Shown: positions 53,843-63,800, counted from the stretch's first letter. The stretch: 64,000 nucleotides of DNA from Rhodobacterales bacterium 52_120_T64 (GCA_002162875.1 MABA01000008.1:186001-250000); one strand, 5' to 3'. Numbers and translations are program-made. The notes: generated from the sequence alone by a model not told the origin.

Positions 53843-54189
53843 TCCGAAAACTCCCAAGTGTCCGCTCCATCTAGGTGGCGGACTCTGATTTCCTTCATGT
53901 CTGCCTCGCTCGCCAATTGGCAGTTTACGGCGTAGCGGGAGCCGTTTGAGGCCATCCAGTGGGTGGTGCAGCCGCAGGTTTTGCAGCTGTGGAACTCGAG
54001 ACTTTTATCGCCGCACTGGTAGATGTGGGTTGAGCCGATGGGCGCGTTCAGGGTTAGTTCGGTGCGATGGGAGTAGGCCCATTGCGTGTTGAGTTTGCGA
54101 CAGATGGAGCAGTTGCAGGCGATTACGAATGCCGGTTTTTCCAGAATTTCAAATGTTACGGTGCCGCAGTGGCAACTGCCCTTGATCAT
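53839..54189 (-). CDS. GFA-family protein (glutathione-dependent formaldehyde-activating-like)
   Basis: A 116-residue zinc protein. The pattern CHCGTVTFE near the N-terminus, NCSICRK, and HSCKTCGCTTHW are the CxC, CxxC and CxxCGC zinc ligands of the GFA family. Gfa condenses formaldehyde with glutathione; most homologues of this length, however, have unknown substrates. Its stop overlaps the Fic gene end. It lies 12 bases downstream of the dimethylglycine-dehydrogenase-like gene, whose reaction can release formaldehyde; a functional link is possible. Confidence 0.8.
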   Translation of the reverse strand: MIKGSCHCGTVTFEILEKPAFVIACNCSICRKLNTQWAYSHRTELTLNAPIGSTHIYQCGDKSLEFHSCKTCGCTTHWMASNGSRYAVNCQLASEADMKEIRVRHLDGADTWEFSD

Positions 54190-54201
54190 GTCGGTCCTTT
54201 G

Positions 54202-56703
54202 CTATCCGTTCATGCGGATTGTTTCGTTTTTCGGGTCGTACGGGCTGTCTTGGACGATTTCGGCGTTCCAGAGTTCGTTGAACATTTTGACCTTCAGTTT
54301 TTGGCCGACCACCGCCAGTTCCGGTGGCACGTAGCCCATGCCGATGGATTTCTCGAAGTGGACGGAGTAGCCGCCGGAGGTTAGGCGGCCTACTTTTTTG
54401 CCGTCGAGGAACAGCGCCTCGCGGCCCCATGGGTCGGCGTCTTTTGGGCCGTCGATCAGCAGGGTGACGCATTTGGCGCGGATGCCTGTGGCCTCCATCT
54501 TCGCTTTGCCGTGGAAGTCTTTGGAGAGGTCGATGAAGCGGGGGAGGTCGGCCTCCACCGGGGTGGCGTCGCGGCCTAGTTCGGTGCCGAATGCGCGGTA
54601 GGATTTTTCCTGACGCAGCCAGTTTTGCGCGCGGGCGCCGACGAGTTTTAGGCCGAATTCTTCGCCTGCGGCCATGATCTGGTCGAAGAGGTAGTTTTGC
54701 ATCTCGATCGGGTGGTGGAGTTCCCAGCCTAGTTCACCCGTGTAGGCGACGCGGATGGCGTGGACGGGGCACATTTTAAGCTCGATATGTTTGGAAGAGA
54801 GCCACGGGAAGCGTTTGTTGGTAAGCGCGGTTTCGGGGTCTGGGTCGGAGATTAGACGCTTGAGGACGTCACGGGATTTCGGGCCAGCGATGGCGAAAAC
54901 GCCGTATTGTGTGGTGACGTTCTGGATTTCGATGTAGCCGAATTCTTCTGCCTTGGAGGCGGCGGCTCTGCGTAGGTAGTCGCCGTCGTAGTCGGTTAGG
55001 GCGCCGGAGGAGACTAGGTAGTATTCGTTTTCGGCTTCGCGAACGATGGTGTATTCGGTGCGGGTCGTGCCTGTAGCGGTTAGGGCGTAGGTGAGGTTGA
55101 TGCGGCCGATGCGCGGGAGTTTGTTGCACGTGAACCAGTCGAGGAATTGGGTGGCACCGGGACCTTTTACGCGGTGTTTTGTGAAGGCGGTTGCGTCGAT
55201 TAGGCCGACGTTTTCGCGGATGGCTTTGGCTTCGTCTACGGCGTATTGCCACCAGCCGCCACGGCGGAAGGAGCGGGATTCGAAGTCGAAATTGCTGGGG
55301 GCGTCGAGTGGGCCGAAGTAGTTCGGGCGTTCCATGCCGTTGACGACGCCGAACTGTGCGCCTGCGGATTTCATGCGGTCATAGCAAGGGGCGGTGCGGA
55401 GCGGGCGGCAGGCTTCGCGTTCTTCGTCAGGGTGGTGGAGGATGTAGACGTGTTCGTAGCATTCTTCATTCTTGCGGGCGGCGTATTCGGTTGTCATCCA
55501 GTCGCCGTAGCGTTTGGGGTCGAGCGACGCCATGTCAATCTCGGCTTCACCGTCTACCATCATTTGCGCGAGGTAATAGCCGACGCCGCCAGCGGCGGTG
55601 ATGCCGAATGAAAACCCTTCGGCCAGCCACATGTTGTCGAGGCCGGGGGCAGGGCCGACGAGTGGGTTTCCGTCTGGAGTGTAGCAGATCGGGCCGTTGA
55701 AATCGTCTTTTAGGCCGGATTCTTCGCACGATGGCATGCGGTGGATCATGGCCATGTATTGGTCTTCGATCCGGTCGAGGGCGAGCGGGAACAAGTCGGC
55801 GCGGAAGCTGTCGGGGACGCCGTGTTCAAAGCGGGCAGGGGCGTGTTTTTCGTACACGCCGAGTATCCAGCCGCCGCGTTCTTCGCGCACGTAAGATTGG
55901 GCGTCGGCGTCGCGGATTACGGGGTGCTCGGGGTTTCCGGCTTCGCGGAAGGTTTGCAGGGCAGGGTCAACGTCGGTGACGATGAACTGGTGCTCAACAG
56001 GGATGGCAGGGAATTTTATGCCAAGCTGTTTTGCGGTGCGTTGCGCGTGGTTGCCTGTGGCCGTGACGACGTGTTCGGCGTGGATTTCGAAGGTTTCTTC
56101 GGAAGCAATCAGGTTGCCGCCTTTTTCGATCATGACGACGCCGCGGATGATCCATTCGGAACCTGTCCATTCGTAGCTGTCGACCTGACGCTTACGGATG
56201 ATCTGCACGCCGCGTTGGCGAGCACCTTTGGCCATCGCCATGGTAACGTCGGCAGGGTTAATGTAGCCGTCGGTCGGGTGATAAAGCGCACCTTTCAGGT
56301 CTTCGGTGTTGATTAGCGGCCAGCGGGTTTTCACCTCGTCCGGTGTCAGGAATTCGTATTCAACGCCAACGGAATCGGCGGTGGTGGCGTAGAGTTTGTA
56401 CTCGTCCATGCGCTCGTCTGTTTGGGCCATGCGCAGGTTGCCAACGACCGAGAAACCGGCGTTTAGGCCTGTTTCGGCCTCCAGTTCTTTATAGAACTTT
56501 ACGGAATAGTCGTGGATGTGCGTCGTCGCGTAACCCATGTTGAACAGAGGCAAAAGGCCAGCGGCGTGCCATGTGGAACCGGAGGTTAGTTCGTCGCGTT
56601 CCAAAAGGATAACGTCATTCCATCCGGCTTTGGCCAAATGATAGGCGATGGATGCACCGACGACACCGCCGCCAACGACACAAGCTTTTACGTGGGATTT
56701 CAT
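54202..56703 (-). CDS. Dimethylglycine/sarcosine dehydrogenase-like protein (FAD domain plus GcvT domain)
   Basis: An 833-residue two-domain flavoprotein. The N-terminal FAD-binding part has CVVGGGVVGASIAYHLAKAG and GSTWHAAGLLP; the His in that block (residue 46) is the expected covalent FAD site. From about residue 440 the chain is a GcvT-like folate domain with the C-terminal GYVPPEL and SPYDPKNETIR blocks. Family members demethylate dimethylglycine or sarcosine and pass the methyl carbon to tetrahydrofolate. No glycine-cleavage gene is in the window. The GFA gene is just downstream. Regulation not visible. Confidence 0.87.
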   Translation of the reverse strand: MKSHVKACVVGGGVVGASIAYHLAKAGWNDVILLERDELTSGSTWHAAGLLPLFNMGYATTHIHDYSVKFYKELEAETGLNAGFSVVGNLRMAQTDERMDEYKLYATTADSVGVEYEFLTPDEVKTRWPLINTEDLKGALYHPTDGYINPADVTMAMAKGARQRGVQIIRKRQVDSYEWTGSEWIIRGVVMIEKGGNLIASEETFEIHAEHVVTATGNHAQRTAKQLGIKFPAIPVEHQFIVTDVDPALQTFREAGNPEHPVIRDADAQSYVREERGGWILGVYEKHAPARFEHGVPDSFRADLFPLALDRIEDQYMAMIHRMPSCEESGLKDDFNGPICYTPDGNPLVGPAPGLDNMWLAEGFSFGITAAGGVGYYLAQMMVDGEAEIDMASLDPKRYGDWMTTEYAARKNEECYEHVYILHHPDEEREACRPLRTAPCYDRMKSAGAQFGVVNGMERPNYFGPLDAPSNFDFESRSFRRGGWWQYAVDEAKAIRENVGLIDATAFTKHRVKGPGATQFLDWFTCNKLPRIGRINLTYALTATGTTRTEYTIVREAENEYYLVSSGALTDYDGDYLRRAAASKAEEFGYIEIQNVTTQYGVFAIAGPKSRDVLKRLISDPDPETALTNKRFPWLSSKHIELKMCPVHAIRVAYTGELGWELHHPIEMQNYLFDQIMAAGEEFGLKLVGARAQNWLRQEKSYRAFGTELGRDATPVEADLPRFIDLSKDFHGKAKMEATGIRAKCVTLLIDGPKDADPWGREALFLDGKKVGRLTSGGYSVHFEKSIGMGYVPPELAVVGQKLKVKMFNELWNAEIVQDSPYDPKNETIRMNG

Positions 56704-56879
56704 AACGCAACCTCCGGAATCAGAATTTGCGTGTAGTTAGCCTTGCTAAGCGCTGTCCGTCTATATGCAGCCGACTTTGAGCGTCGCGAAAACGACATTA
56801 GATATCTTGCACCATGTTCGTCTTTTGTGCGAATGTTTGCGTTCTCGAGAAGACTTCAAACAATGGGATCTGAGATATT

Positions 56880-57659
56880 ATGTTCAAAAAAGTTTTAATG
56901 GGCGCTATGGCGTCAATGATCGCAGGCGCGGCGTTTGCCGCAGACCTTGGTGGTCGTGAAATCGTTGTAGTGACGGAAAATGCTTACCCGCCGTTGCAGT
57001 TTATGGACCCGAAAACGGGTGATGCAATCGGCTGGGAATACGACGCGATTGCCGAGATTGGCGCGCGGATCAATGCAACGATTGTTATTCAGAATACAAG
57101 CTGGGACGCGATGATCCCTGCGGTTTCCGAAGGCCAGTTCGATCTGGGGATGACCGGCATCACCATTCGGGATGATCGTAAAGAGAAGGTGGATTTCTCG
57201 GACAGCTATATGACGTCGCAGATGTTCATGCTGGTACGTGCGGATGAGAACAACTTCACCGATGGACCTAGCTTTGCCGCGTTTGAGGACGGGCTGGTTG
57301 GTGCGCAAGCAGGAACTACGCCGTTTTATGTGGCCGTTTACGACATGCTGGATGCCGACGAGGCTAACCCGCGGATCAAACTGTTTGAAACTTTCGGGGC
57401 TTCGATACAGGCGCTGCGATCCGGCGATGTCGATGTTGTGTTGACCGATGGCACGGCTGGTAACGGCTATGTTAAAGCCAATCCTGATACGTTCAAGCTG
57501 GTTGGCGATCCGATGGGGACCGAAGATTTCGGATTTATCTTCCCTATGGGTTCCGAGCTGGTTGCGCCGATCAACGAGGCGATTGCCGCGATGCAGGCCG
57601 ATGGCACTATCGAGGCGTTGAACGTCAAGTGGTTCCTTGAATACGAAATGGGCCAGTAG
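56880..57659 (+). CDS. Amino-acid ABC transporter substrate-binding protein
   Basis: A 259-residue exported protein: signal peptide [21 protein letters not shown]. The mature part is a type II periplasmic binding protein of the SBP_bac_3 group: [53 protein letters not shown] and the C-terminal [21 protein letters not shown]. These are the hallmarks of polar-amino-acid binding proteins. The permease follows after a 51-base gap containing a hairpin with T-run. It diverges from the dimethylglycine-dehydrogenase-like gene across 176 bases. Confidence 0.9.
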   Translation: MFKKVLMGAMASMIAGAAFAADLGGREIVVVTENAYPPLQFMDPKTGDAIGWEYDAIAEIGARINATIVIQNTSWDAMIPAVSEGQFDLGMTGITIRDDRKEKVDFSDSYMTSQMFMLVRADENNFTDGPSFAAFEDGLVGAQAGTTPFYVAVYDMLDADEANPRIKLFETFGASIQALRSGDVDVVLTDGTAGNGYVKANPDTFKLVGDPMGTEDFGFIFPMGSELVAPINEAIAAMQADGTIEALNVKWFLEYEMGQ

Positions 57660-57674
57660 GCACAGAATTGAAAG

Positions 57675-57702
57675 AAAAGCCCGGCGATTGCGTCGGGCTT
57701 TT
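57675..57702 (+). terminator. Intra-operon hairpin (probable attenuating terminator)
   Basis: AAAAGCCCGGCG (57675-57686) and CGTCGGGCTTTT (57691-57702) form a 12-bp stem with one G-T pair and an ATTG loop, ending in TTTT. It lies between the binding-protein and permease genes, so partial termination would keep binding-protein output above permease output, as in many ABC operons. Confidence 0.85.
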
Positions 57703-57710
57703 GACTATTT

Positions 57711-58514
57711 ATGAACCATACACCGCAAAAAGACGAATTCCCATATTGGCTGATGCTGGTGATCTGTATCGGGCTGTATTTCGCGTACCGCGTGATCAAT
57801 GATGAACTGTATGTGCAGGTTTTCAATATCGTTTCCAAAGGGATTTCGATTACGTTGTTTGTGACGCTGGTTGCATTTTTTGCGGCGTCGCTGATTGGTT
57901 TGTTGTTGGCGTTGGCGGTGCTGTCGCCCTATGTAGTTTTACGCCAGATGGCACGGTTTTATATCGAGGTGGTGCGCGGTATTCCGATGCTGGTGCTGTT
58001 GCTTTACATCGCTTTTGTCGGCGCACCGCAACTGGTGATTTTGATCAACTGGATTATCGAGCCCCTCGGGTTTGAGCCGATGCGAACACGGGATTTGTCG
58101 TTGCTTTGGCGGGCGATTTTGGCGTTGATGATTGGCTATTCTGCGTTCATCGCCGAGGTATTCAGGGCCGGCCTACAGTCGGTGGATATCGGGCAAATCG
58201 AGGCGGCGAAAGCATTGGGCCTCGGCCCGTGGCATCGGTTCAAGTTTATCGTTTTTCCACAGGCTTTGCGCACGATCATGCCGCCGTTGGGGAATGATTT
58301 TGTGGCCCTCATCAAGGACAGTTCGCTTGTTTCGGTGTTGGGGGTTGCGGATGTTACACAGCTCGGTAAAATTTACGCGGCTGGATCGTTCCGGTTTTTC
58401 GAGACGTATAATATCGTGGCGCTGATCTATCTGTTTATGACGATCACGATCTCGCTGGCGCTGCGGCGTTTCGAGAGGCATCTGGAACGAAAATCCGGAA
58501 AATTAGCGAAGTAG
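57711..58514 (+). CDS. Amino-acid ABC transporter permease
   Basis: A 267-residue integral membrane protein of the His/Glu/Gln/Arg/opine family: helix 1 at about 10-28, then FNIVSKGISITLFVTLVAFF, and the cytoplasmic EAAKALGLGPWHRFKFIVFPQALR coupling loop (EAA motif). Later blocks SSLVSVLGVADVTQLG are typical. No second permease and no ATPase gene follow; the next gene is an M3 peptidase. The nucleotide-binding subunit must be encoded elsewhere. About six helices are expected. Confidence 0.9.
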   Translation: MNHTPQKDEFPYWLMLVICIGLYFAYRVINDELYVQVFNIVSKGISITLFVTLVAFFAASLIGLLLALAVLSPYVVLRQMARFYIEVVRGIPMLVLLLYIAFVGAPQLVILINWIIEPLGFEPMRTRDLSLLWRAILALMIGYSAFIAEVFRAGLQSVDIGQIEAAKALGLGPWHRFKFIVFPQALRTIMPPLGNDFVALIKDSSLVSVLGVADVTQLGKIYAAGSFRFFETYNIVALIYLFMTITISLALRRFERHLERKSGKLAK

Positions 58515-58556
58515 GGCCCTACTTTGTTTGAAAAATATTTAACATTTGGATCGAAC

Positions 58557-60563
58557 ATGACCGACAATCCGTTTCTTCAGCAATGGAACACACCTTTCGA
58601 AATACCGCCGTTTGACCAGATCAAAGTTGAGCATTTCGGACCTGCATTCGAACATGCTTTTGCGCAGGCGCGGACAAAGATTGACGTGATTGCGGGTGCT
58701 GTGGGCGCCCCGACTTTTGCCAACACCATTGAGGCAATGGAGCAAGCTGAGGAATTATTGGAGCGCGTCGCGGGCGTGTTTTTCAACCTTGCTGGCGCAC
58801 ATACAAACGACGCACTTGAGGCTTTGCAGCGGGATTTGGCGCCCAAATTTGCAGCGTTCTCGGCTGAAACCTTGATGAACGAGGCGTTGTTTGCACGGGT
58901 ATCCGCGGTGGACGCTTCGGGGTTGAATGCTGAGCAAACGCGTGTGCTTGAGCTTTATAACCGGATGTTCGTGCGCGCCGGTGCAGCACTTGAACCCGAC
59001 GCGCGGGATCGGCTGAAGGTTATCATGCAGCGGTTGGCCTCATTGGGCACCGCGTTTTCGCAGAATGTTTTGGCGGATGAGAAGTCATGGGAAATGGCGC
59101 TTGGGGAAGGTGATCTGGCAGGATTGCCGGATTCGTTGATCTCGGCTGCGGCGCAAGCGGCGAAGGATCGGGGCGGGGATGCTTATTTGATAACGCTGTC
59201 GCGATCTTTGATCGTACCGTTTTTACAATCTTCCACCCGTCGCGATTTGCGTGAGATCGCCTTCAAGGCTTGGGTGGCGCGGGGCGAAAATGGCGGCGAA
59301 ACGGACAATATCGCGACAGTGGCCGAGACATTAGAACTGCGTCGTGAACGTGCGACCCTGCTGGGGTTCAAGGATTTCGCGTCGTTCAAACTGGACAACG
59401 AGATGGCGAAAACGCCTGAGGCCGTTAGGGATTTGTTAATGGCCGTGTGGGAACCTGCGAAGGCGGCTGCGGAGCGGGATTCGGTTAAGTTGACGGAATT
59501 AATGCGAGCGGATGGCGTGAACGGCGATCTGGCCCCTTGGGATTGGCGGCATTACGCGGGGATATTGCAAAAGGCCGAGCACAATCTGGATGAGGCCGAA
59601 GTTAAACCTTACCTGCAACTGGACTCGATGATCGAGGCGTCATTTGATGTGGCGGGGCGGCTATTCGGGCTGTCGTTCAAGCCGCTGGATGTACCGCTAT
59701 ACCATTCGGATGCACGGGCTTGGGAGGTTCGCGAAGGTGATCGCCATATCGGCGTTTTCATAGGTGACTATTTCGCGCGGTCGAGTAAACGATCAGGGGC
59801 GTGGTGCTCGCGTTTCAGGGCGCAATCCAAGCTAGGCGGTGAGGTGCGGCCGATTACGGTTAATGTCTGCAATTTCGCCAAGGCCCCAGCTGGCGAGGCG
59901 GCATTGTTGACGTTTGACGATGCGCGAACATTGTTCCATGAATTCGGGCACGCGCTGCATTCACTGATGTCTGATGTGACCTATTCGTTTATTTCTGGCA
60001 CGTCGGTGTCGCGCGATTTCGTGGAGCTGCCCAGTCAGCTGTACGAGCATTGGTTAAGCGAGCCGGAGGTGCTGACCAAACACGCGCTGCATGTGGAAAC
60101 CGGCAAGCCGATGCCGCAGGATTTGCTGGATCGCCTTAAGGCGACGGAGAATTTCGGTCAGGGATTTTCGACGGTCGAATATACTGCCTCGGCCATTGTG
60201 GATCTGGATTTTCACACAAGCGCCACGGGCGATCCGATGGCAGCACAGGCGGAAACTCTGGAACGGCTTGGTATGCCTTCGGCGATCACTATGCGCCACG
60301 CAACGCCTCATTTTCAGCATGTATTCTCGGGTGACGGGTATTCCAGCGGGTATTATTCCTACATGTGGTCCGAAGTGATGGACGAAGACGCGTTTGCGGC
60401 ATTCAAGGAAACAGGTGATGCGTTTGACCCTGATGTTGCTGCGCGACTGGCCGAGCATATTTATACGGCAGGCGGATCAAAGGATGCGGCAGAACTGTAC
60501 ACAGCATTCCGCGGCTCTTTGCCAAACGTCGACGCTTTGTTGAAAGGGCGTGGGTTGGCTTAA
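58557..60563 (+). CDS. M3-family oligopeptidase (oligopeptidase A/Dcp-like)
   Basis: A 668-residue metallopeptidase. The zinc motif HEFGH is at 461-465 in LFHEFGHALHSLMSDV. Upstream and downstream blocks match the M3A group: NPFLQQWNTPFEIPPFDQI at the N-terminus and the C-terminal YMWSEVMDEDAFAAF. It cleaves short peptides in the cytosol, as no signal peptide is seen. ATG 58557 chosen; a TTG at 58524 adds eleven residues with no family support. It may digest peptides carried in by the preceding transporter, but the link is only proximity. Confidence 0.92.
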   Translation: MTDNPFLQQWNTPFEIPPFDQIKVEHFGPAFEHAFAQARTKIDVIAGAVGAPTFANTIEAMEQAEELLERVAGVFFNLAGAHTNDALEALQRDLAPKFAAFSAETLMNEALFARVSAVDASGLNAEQTRVLELYNRMFVRAGAALEPDARDRLKVIMQRLASLGTAFSQNVLADEKSWEMALGEGDLAGLPDSLISAAAQAAKDRGGDAYLITLSRSLIVPFLQSSTRRDLREIAFKAWVARGENGGETDNIATVAETLELRRERATLLGFKDFASFKLDNEMAKTPEAVRDLLMAVWEPAKAAAERDSVKLTELMRADGVNGDLAPWDWRHYAGILQKAEHNLDEAEVKPYLQLDSMIEASFDVAGRLFGLSFKPLDVPLYHSDARAWEVREGDRHIGVFIGDYFARSSKRSGAWCSRFRAQSKLGGEVRPITVNVCNFAKAPAGEAALLTFDDARTLFHEFGHALHSLMSDVTYSFISGTSVSRDFVELPSQLYEHWLSEPEVLTKHALHVETGKPMPQDLLDRLKATENFGQGFSTVEYTASAIVDLDFHTSATGDPMAAQAETLERLGMPSAITMRHATPHFQHVFSGDGYSSGYYSYMWSEVMDEDAFAAFKETGDAFDPDVAARLAEHIYTAGGSKDAAELYTAFRGSLPNVDALLKGRGLA

Positions 60564-60579
60564 CTAATAGGCTTGTGCG

Positions 60580-61482
60580 TTAGGTTGTACGATTCGGTGA
60601 CAGCGGGTCGCCTGCCGGATCCTTGTGGATAATTACGTCGGCGTTGGGCATGATGCGGAGGATTTCGCGTTTTAATCCAGCGCTGACGCCGTGGGCTTGT
60701 TCAAGCGTTTGATCTCCGTCCAGTTCTATGTGGACTTGTACGAATATGCGATTGCCCGCAGTTCGGGTTTTTAGGTCGTGGTAGCCCAATACATTGGGCC
60801 AAGAGGCGACTATATTTTCGACTTTTGCTATACTAACGGGGTCGGCGCGGCGATCCATTAGAGCATCAAAGGCATTGCCGCCGATACGCCAAGCGCTGAA
60901 TAGCAGAAACAGGGCAGCAGCGAGAGCGATAATTGAATCAACCGAGGTCATGCCGAATGCTGACGACGCCGCGAGGGCGGCGATTGCCCCGAAATTTGGT
61001 AGTAGGTCCGAGAGATAATGCAGGCTGTCTGCCGCTACAACCTTGCTGCCGGTCCGACGGGCTACGTGGCGCTGCCACAAGACCAGAGCACCGGTAATCA
61101 CGACGGAGGTAAACATGACCAAGATGCCGCGCCCCTCGGCCGCGAGCGGTGCAGGAGTGTCTGAGAGGAGGCGTTCGATTGCAGACCAGCCGATGACCAA
61201 GCCAGAAACTGTTACCAATATGGCTTGAGCAAGTGCTGCTAGATCTTCAGCGGAGGAATGGCCAAAGGCGTGGTCTTCGTCAGCAGGGCGGGCGGCGTAG
61301 ATAATCGCCATCACACCAGTCAGCGAAACTATCAAATCCAGTGCAGAATCCGTCAGGCTGGCTGCGATGGATAATGATCCGGTTTCGCTGAGTGCCCAGA
61401 GTTTCAGGGCGACCAACAGAATCGCAACCAGAACGGATGCTCCACCAGCGGTTAGATTTAGGCGCAGGTTTGTCAAAACCAC
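60580..61482 (-). CDS. Cation diffusion facilitator (CDF), FieF-like
   Basis: About 300 residues with six transmembrane helices and a C-terminal cytoplasmic domain. The metal site is in place: DSALD in helix 2 (DxxxD) and HYLSD in helix 5 (HxxxD), as in FieF/YiiP zinc/iron exporters. The C-terminal domain has HDLKTRTAGNRIFVQVHIELDG with metal-binding His. The start is unclear: GTG 61482 or TTG 61476 (TTGA overlap with the upstream gene, better RBS ACCGGGA); the frame stays open to ATG 61530, inside the upstream gene. Likely Zn2+, Fe2+ or Cd2+ efflux. Confidence 0.85.
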   Translation of the reverse strand: MVLTNLRLNLTAGGASVLVAILLVALKLWALSETGSLSIAASLTDSALDLIVSLTGVMAIIYAARPADEDHAFGHSSAEDLAALAQAILVTVSGLVIGWSAIERLLSDTPAPLAAEGRGILVMFTSVVITGALVLWQRHVARRTGSKVVAADSLHYLSDLLPNFGAIAALAASSAFGMTSVDSIIALAAALFLLFSAWRIGGNAFDALMDRRADPVSIAKVENIVASWPNVLGYHDLKTRTAGNRIFVQVHIELDGDQTLEQAHGVSAGLKREILRIMPNADVIIHKDPAGDPLSPNRTT

Positions 61483-62318
61483 TGTCCCGGTTCCATGAAA
61501 CCAAGTTCCATTAGTTGACCGGAGCTCCATTCGAATTTCCGGCTGCCACCCCAGTGAAAGCTTTTGATGACATCGGCGGAACCGGGGTTGTGCATCAGTG
61601 CCTTGGCAACGCGGAACGACATGACCGCAATGGTCAAGTTGTTATGCCATTCGCACGCGATGGTGTTCATCTCGGGGTCGTTCAGGCGTAGGTCTGGTCC
61701 GATTTCCAGGTCGCGCGTGGCTTTGAACAAGCTGATCCGGTCGATGCGACGCTTTTCCCACGGGATGTGTTCTTCGTATCGCCAGCGTAAGCCGCCGAAG
61801 ATTTCTGGTTGGCGTGCGACCATTTCGCCATCTACAAAACGATCCTGCCCATAGTACCCGTTGCGATCGAGGTGTGCTGTGTCGATGTCCACGCCGTTGG
61901 CGTGATCGGACAGGTTTGCTGGGTAAAGGTCTATGGCGTAGGTGAAAACGGCGGTCCGGCGCTCTTCTTCTATGAAGTTTATCGCGTCTTTGATGGTGCG
62001 GGTTTCGCTGAAGGGGAAATAGAGGTATTCGGCGTTGAAGCCGTAATAAATCCATTTTCCAGTGCAGGCAGCAATGATTTTGTTCAGCGCATCGATGGAA
62101 TCTTCTAGTCGGTTTAGCTGTGCGGGGAAAAAGTGGGCACCCTCAACCGAAATTTCGGCTACGTCACCGATCACCAGTATAGTGCCAAACCCTATGTCTC
62201 TGTGACGTTTGATTGTTCCGGCCAGCTCCACGTCGTCCTCTGCCAATATCACGGCGATAGGGCCAGGCAGGCTAGCACCATTCAGGCGCAGGAAATGGTC
62301 GAGGTTTTGGTGGTTCAT
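61473..62318 (-). CDS. Conserved hypothetical protein, possibly glycosyltransferase-like
   Basis: A 281-residue cytosolic protein without signal or membrane helix. The N-terminal half reads like a Rossmann-type nucleotide-sugar fold (PIAVILAEDDVELAGTIKRH, then GFGTILVIGD), and YYGFNAEYLYFPFSETRTIKD and FTYAIDLYPANLSDH could be part of a GT-A core. The second half has IPWEKRRIDRISLFK and NTIACEWHNNLTIAV. I recall similar uncharacterised proteins in Rhodobacterales annotated as glycosyltransferases, but no catalytic motif is convincing. It overlaps the CDF gene start. Confidence 0.55.
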   Translation of the reverse strand: MNHQNLDHFLRLNGASLPGPIAVILAEDDVELAGTIKRHRDIGFGTILVIGDVAEISVEGAHFFPAQLNRLEDSIDALNKIIAACTGKWIYYGFNAEYLYFPFSETRTIKDAINFIEEERRTAVFTYAIDLYPANLSDHANGVDIDTAHLDRNGYYGQDRFVDGEMVARQPEIFGGLRWRYEEHIPWEKRRIDRISLFKATRDLEIGPDLRLNDPEMNTIACEWHNNLTIAVMSFRVAKALMHNPGSADVIKSFHWGGSRKFEWSSGQLMELGFMEPGQWF

Positions 62319-62445
62319 AACAGGCTTTCACAGGGTTCTGCGCTGGTTTAGCAAATAACCCCCCCGCGCTGGAAGGGAAAATCGTTCCATTGCGCTGGAA
62401 ATCGTGAAGTTGTAGACGGGGGCGAAATATGAAACGGGTGTGATG

Positions 62446-63753
62446 ATGTCCAATACCAAAAAACTGTATATTAAGACGTACGGCTGCCAGATGAATGTCT
62501 ATGACAGCGAGCGAATGGTCGATGCGATGGGTGCGGATGGGTATACCACCGTTGATTCGCCAGAGCAGGCGGATATGATCTTGCTGAACACTTGTCATAT
62601 TCGCGAAAAAGCGGCTGAGAAGATTTATTCCGAGCTGGGGCGGTATCGCCCGTTGAAGGACGCCAATCCTGACCTGAAGATCGGGGTCGCCGGATGTGTG
62701 GCACAAGCCGAGGGTGAAGAGATTATGATCCGCCAGCCGATGGTTGATCTGGTCGTCGGACCGCAAGCCTATCACCGGTTGCCTGCGATGGCTGCAAAAG
62801 CCGGGGGCGGGGTTCAGGTTCTGGATACGGAGTTTCCAGAAGAAGACAAGTTCGAGTTTTTGCCGCGTGGCACAAAGGCGAAGCGGGCTCCGGCGGCGTT
62901 TCTGACGGTTCAGGAAGGCTGCGACAAGTTCTGTGCTTTTTGTGTCGTGCCCTATACGCGCGGCGCGGAGGTTTCGCGGCCTGCCGAACGCTTGTTGGAC
63001 GAGGCGCGGGATTTGGTGGAACGCGGTGTCGTTGAAATCAGTCTGCTGGGTCAGAACGTGAATGCGTATCTGGCAAATGATTGGTCATTGGCGCGGCTTA
63101 TTCGCGAGCTGGCCAAGATCGACGGGTTGGAACGGATAAGATATATGACTTCGCATCCCAACGATATGGGTGATGATTTGATCGCTGTACACGGTGAGGT
63201 CGAAAAGCTGATGCCGTATCTGCATCTGCCTGTGCAATCGGGGTCTGACAAAGTTCTGAAGGCAATGAACCGCAAACACACAGCTGCGGAATATCTGAAG
63301 GTGTTGGAGCGTATGCGGGAAGTGCGGCCAGACATTATGCTGTCGGGCGACTTTATCGTTGGATTCCCTGGCGAGGACGAAGACGATTTTCAGGCAACGA
63401 TGGAGTTGTGCGAAAAGGTTCGTTATGGGCAAGCGTATAGTTTCAAGTATTCACCTCGACCCGGGACGCCGGCCGCTGACCGTGCGCATGTGGACGAAAG
63501 CGTGAAGACTGAGCGTTTGCATCGGTTGCAGGCGTTGTTGACCAGCCATCAAGTCGAGTTTCAGGACAGCATGATCGGGCGCACCTTGCCGGTTCTGGTC
63601 GAAAAGCTGGGGCGCGAGACCGGTCAGGTGATTGGCAAATCGCCCTATTTGCACGCAACGCATTTTCTGGGTGAAGCATCGGATATCGGCAAAATTGTGA
63701 ATGTTAAGGTCGTGGCGACGGAACGGAACTCGCTTTCCGCAGAGAAAGTATAA
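62446..63753 (+). CDS. miaB: tRNA-2-methylthio-N6-dimethylallyladenosine synthase MiaB
   Basis: A 435-residue radical-SAM methylthiotransferase. It adds a 2-methylthio group to i6A37 in tRNAs reading UNN codons. The auxiliary cluster cysteines lie in [23 protein letters not shown] and GVAGCVAQ, the SAM cluster in [16 protein letters not shown] (CxxxCxxC), and a TRAM domain closes the chain. Start: GTG 62440, ATG 62443 and ATG 62446 are in a row; I used ATG 62446 ([13 protein letters not shown]). It is the last complete gene in the window. Confidence 0.96.
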   Translation: MSNTKKLYIKTYGCQMNVYDSERMVDAMGADGYTTVDSPEQADMILLNTCHIREKAAEKIYSELGRYRPLKDANPDLKIGVAGCVAQAEGEEIMIRQPMVDLVVGPQAYHRLPAMAAKAGGGVQVLDTEFPEEDKFEFLPRGTKAKRAPAAFLTVQEGCDKFCAFCVVPYTRGAEVSRPAERLLDEARDLVERGVVEISLLGQNVNAYLANDWSLARLIRELAKIDGLERIRYMTSHPNDMGDDLIAVHGEVEKLMPYLHLPVQSGSDKVLKAMNRKHTAAEYLKVLERMREVRPDIMLSGDFIVGFPGEDEDDFQATMELCEKVRYGQAYSFKYSPRPGTPAADRAHVDESVKTERLHRLQALLTSHQVEFQDSMIGRTLPVLVEKLGRETGQVIGKSPYLHATHFLGEASDIGKIVNVKVVATERNSLSAEKV

Positions 63754-63800
63754 ACGTCTTGTGTGGCCGTGATGTCACACAAGATTCACCGTGCGACTAA

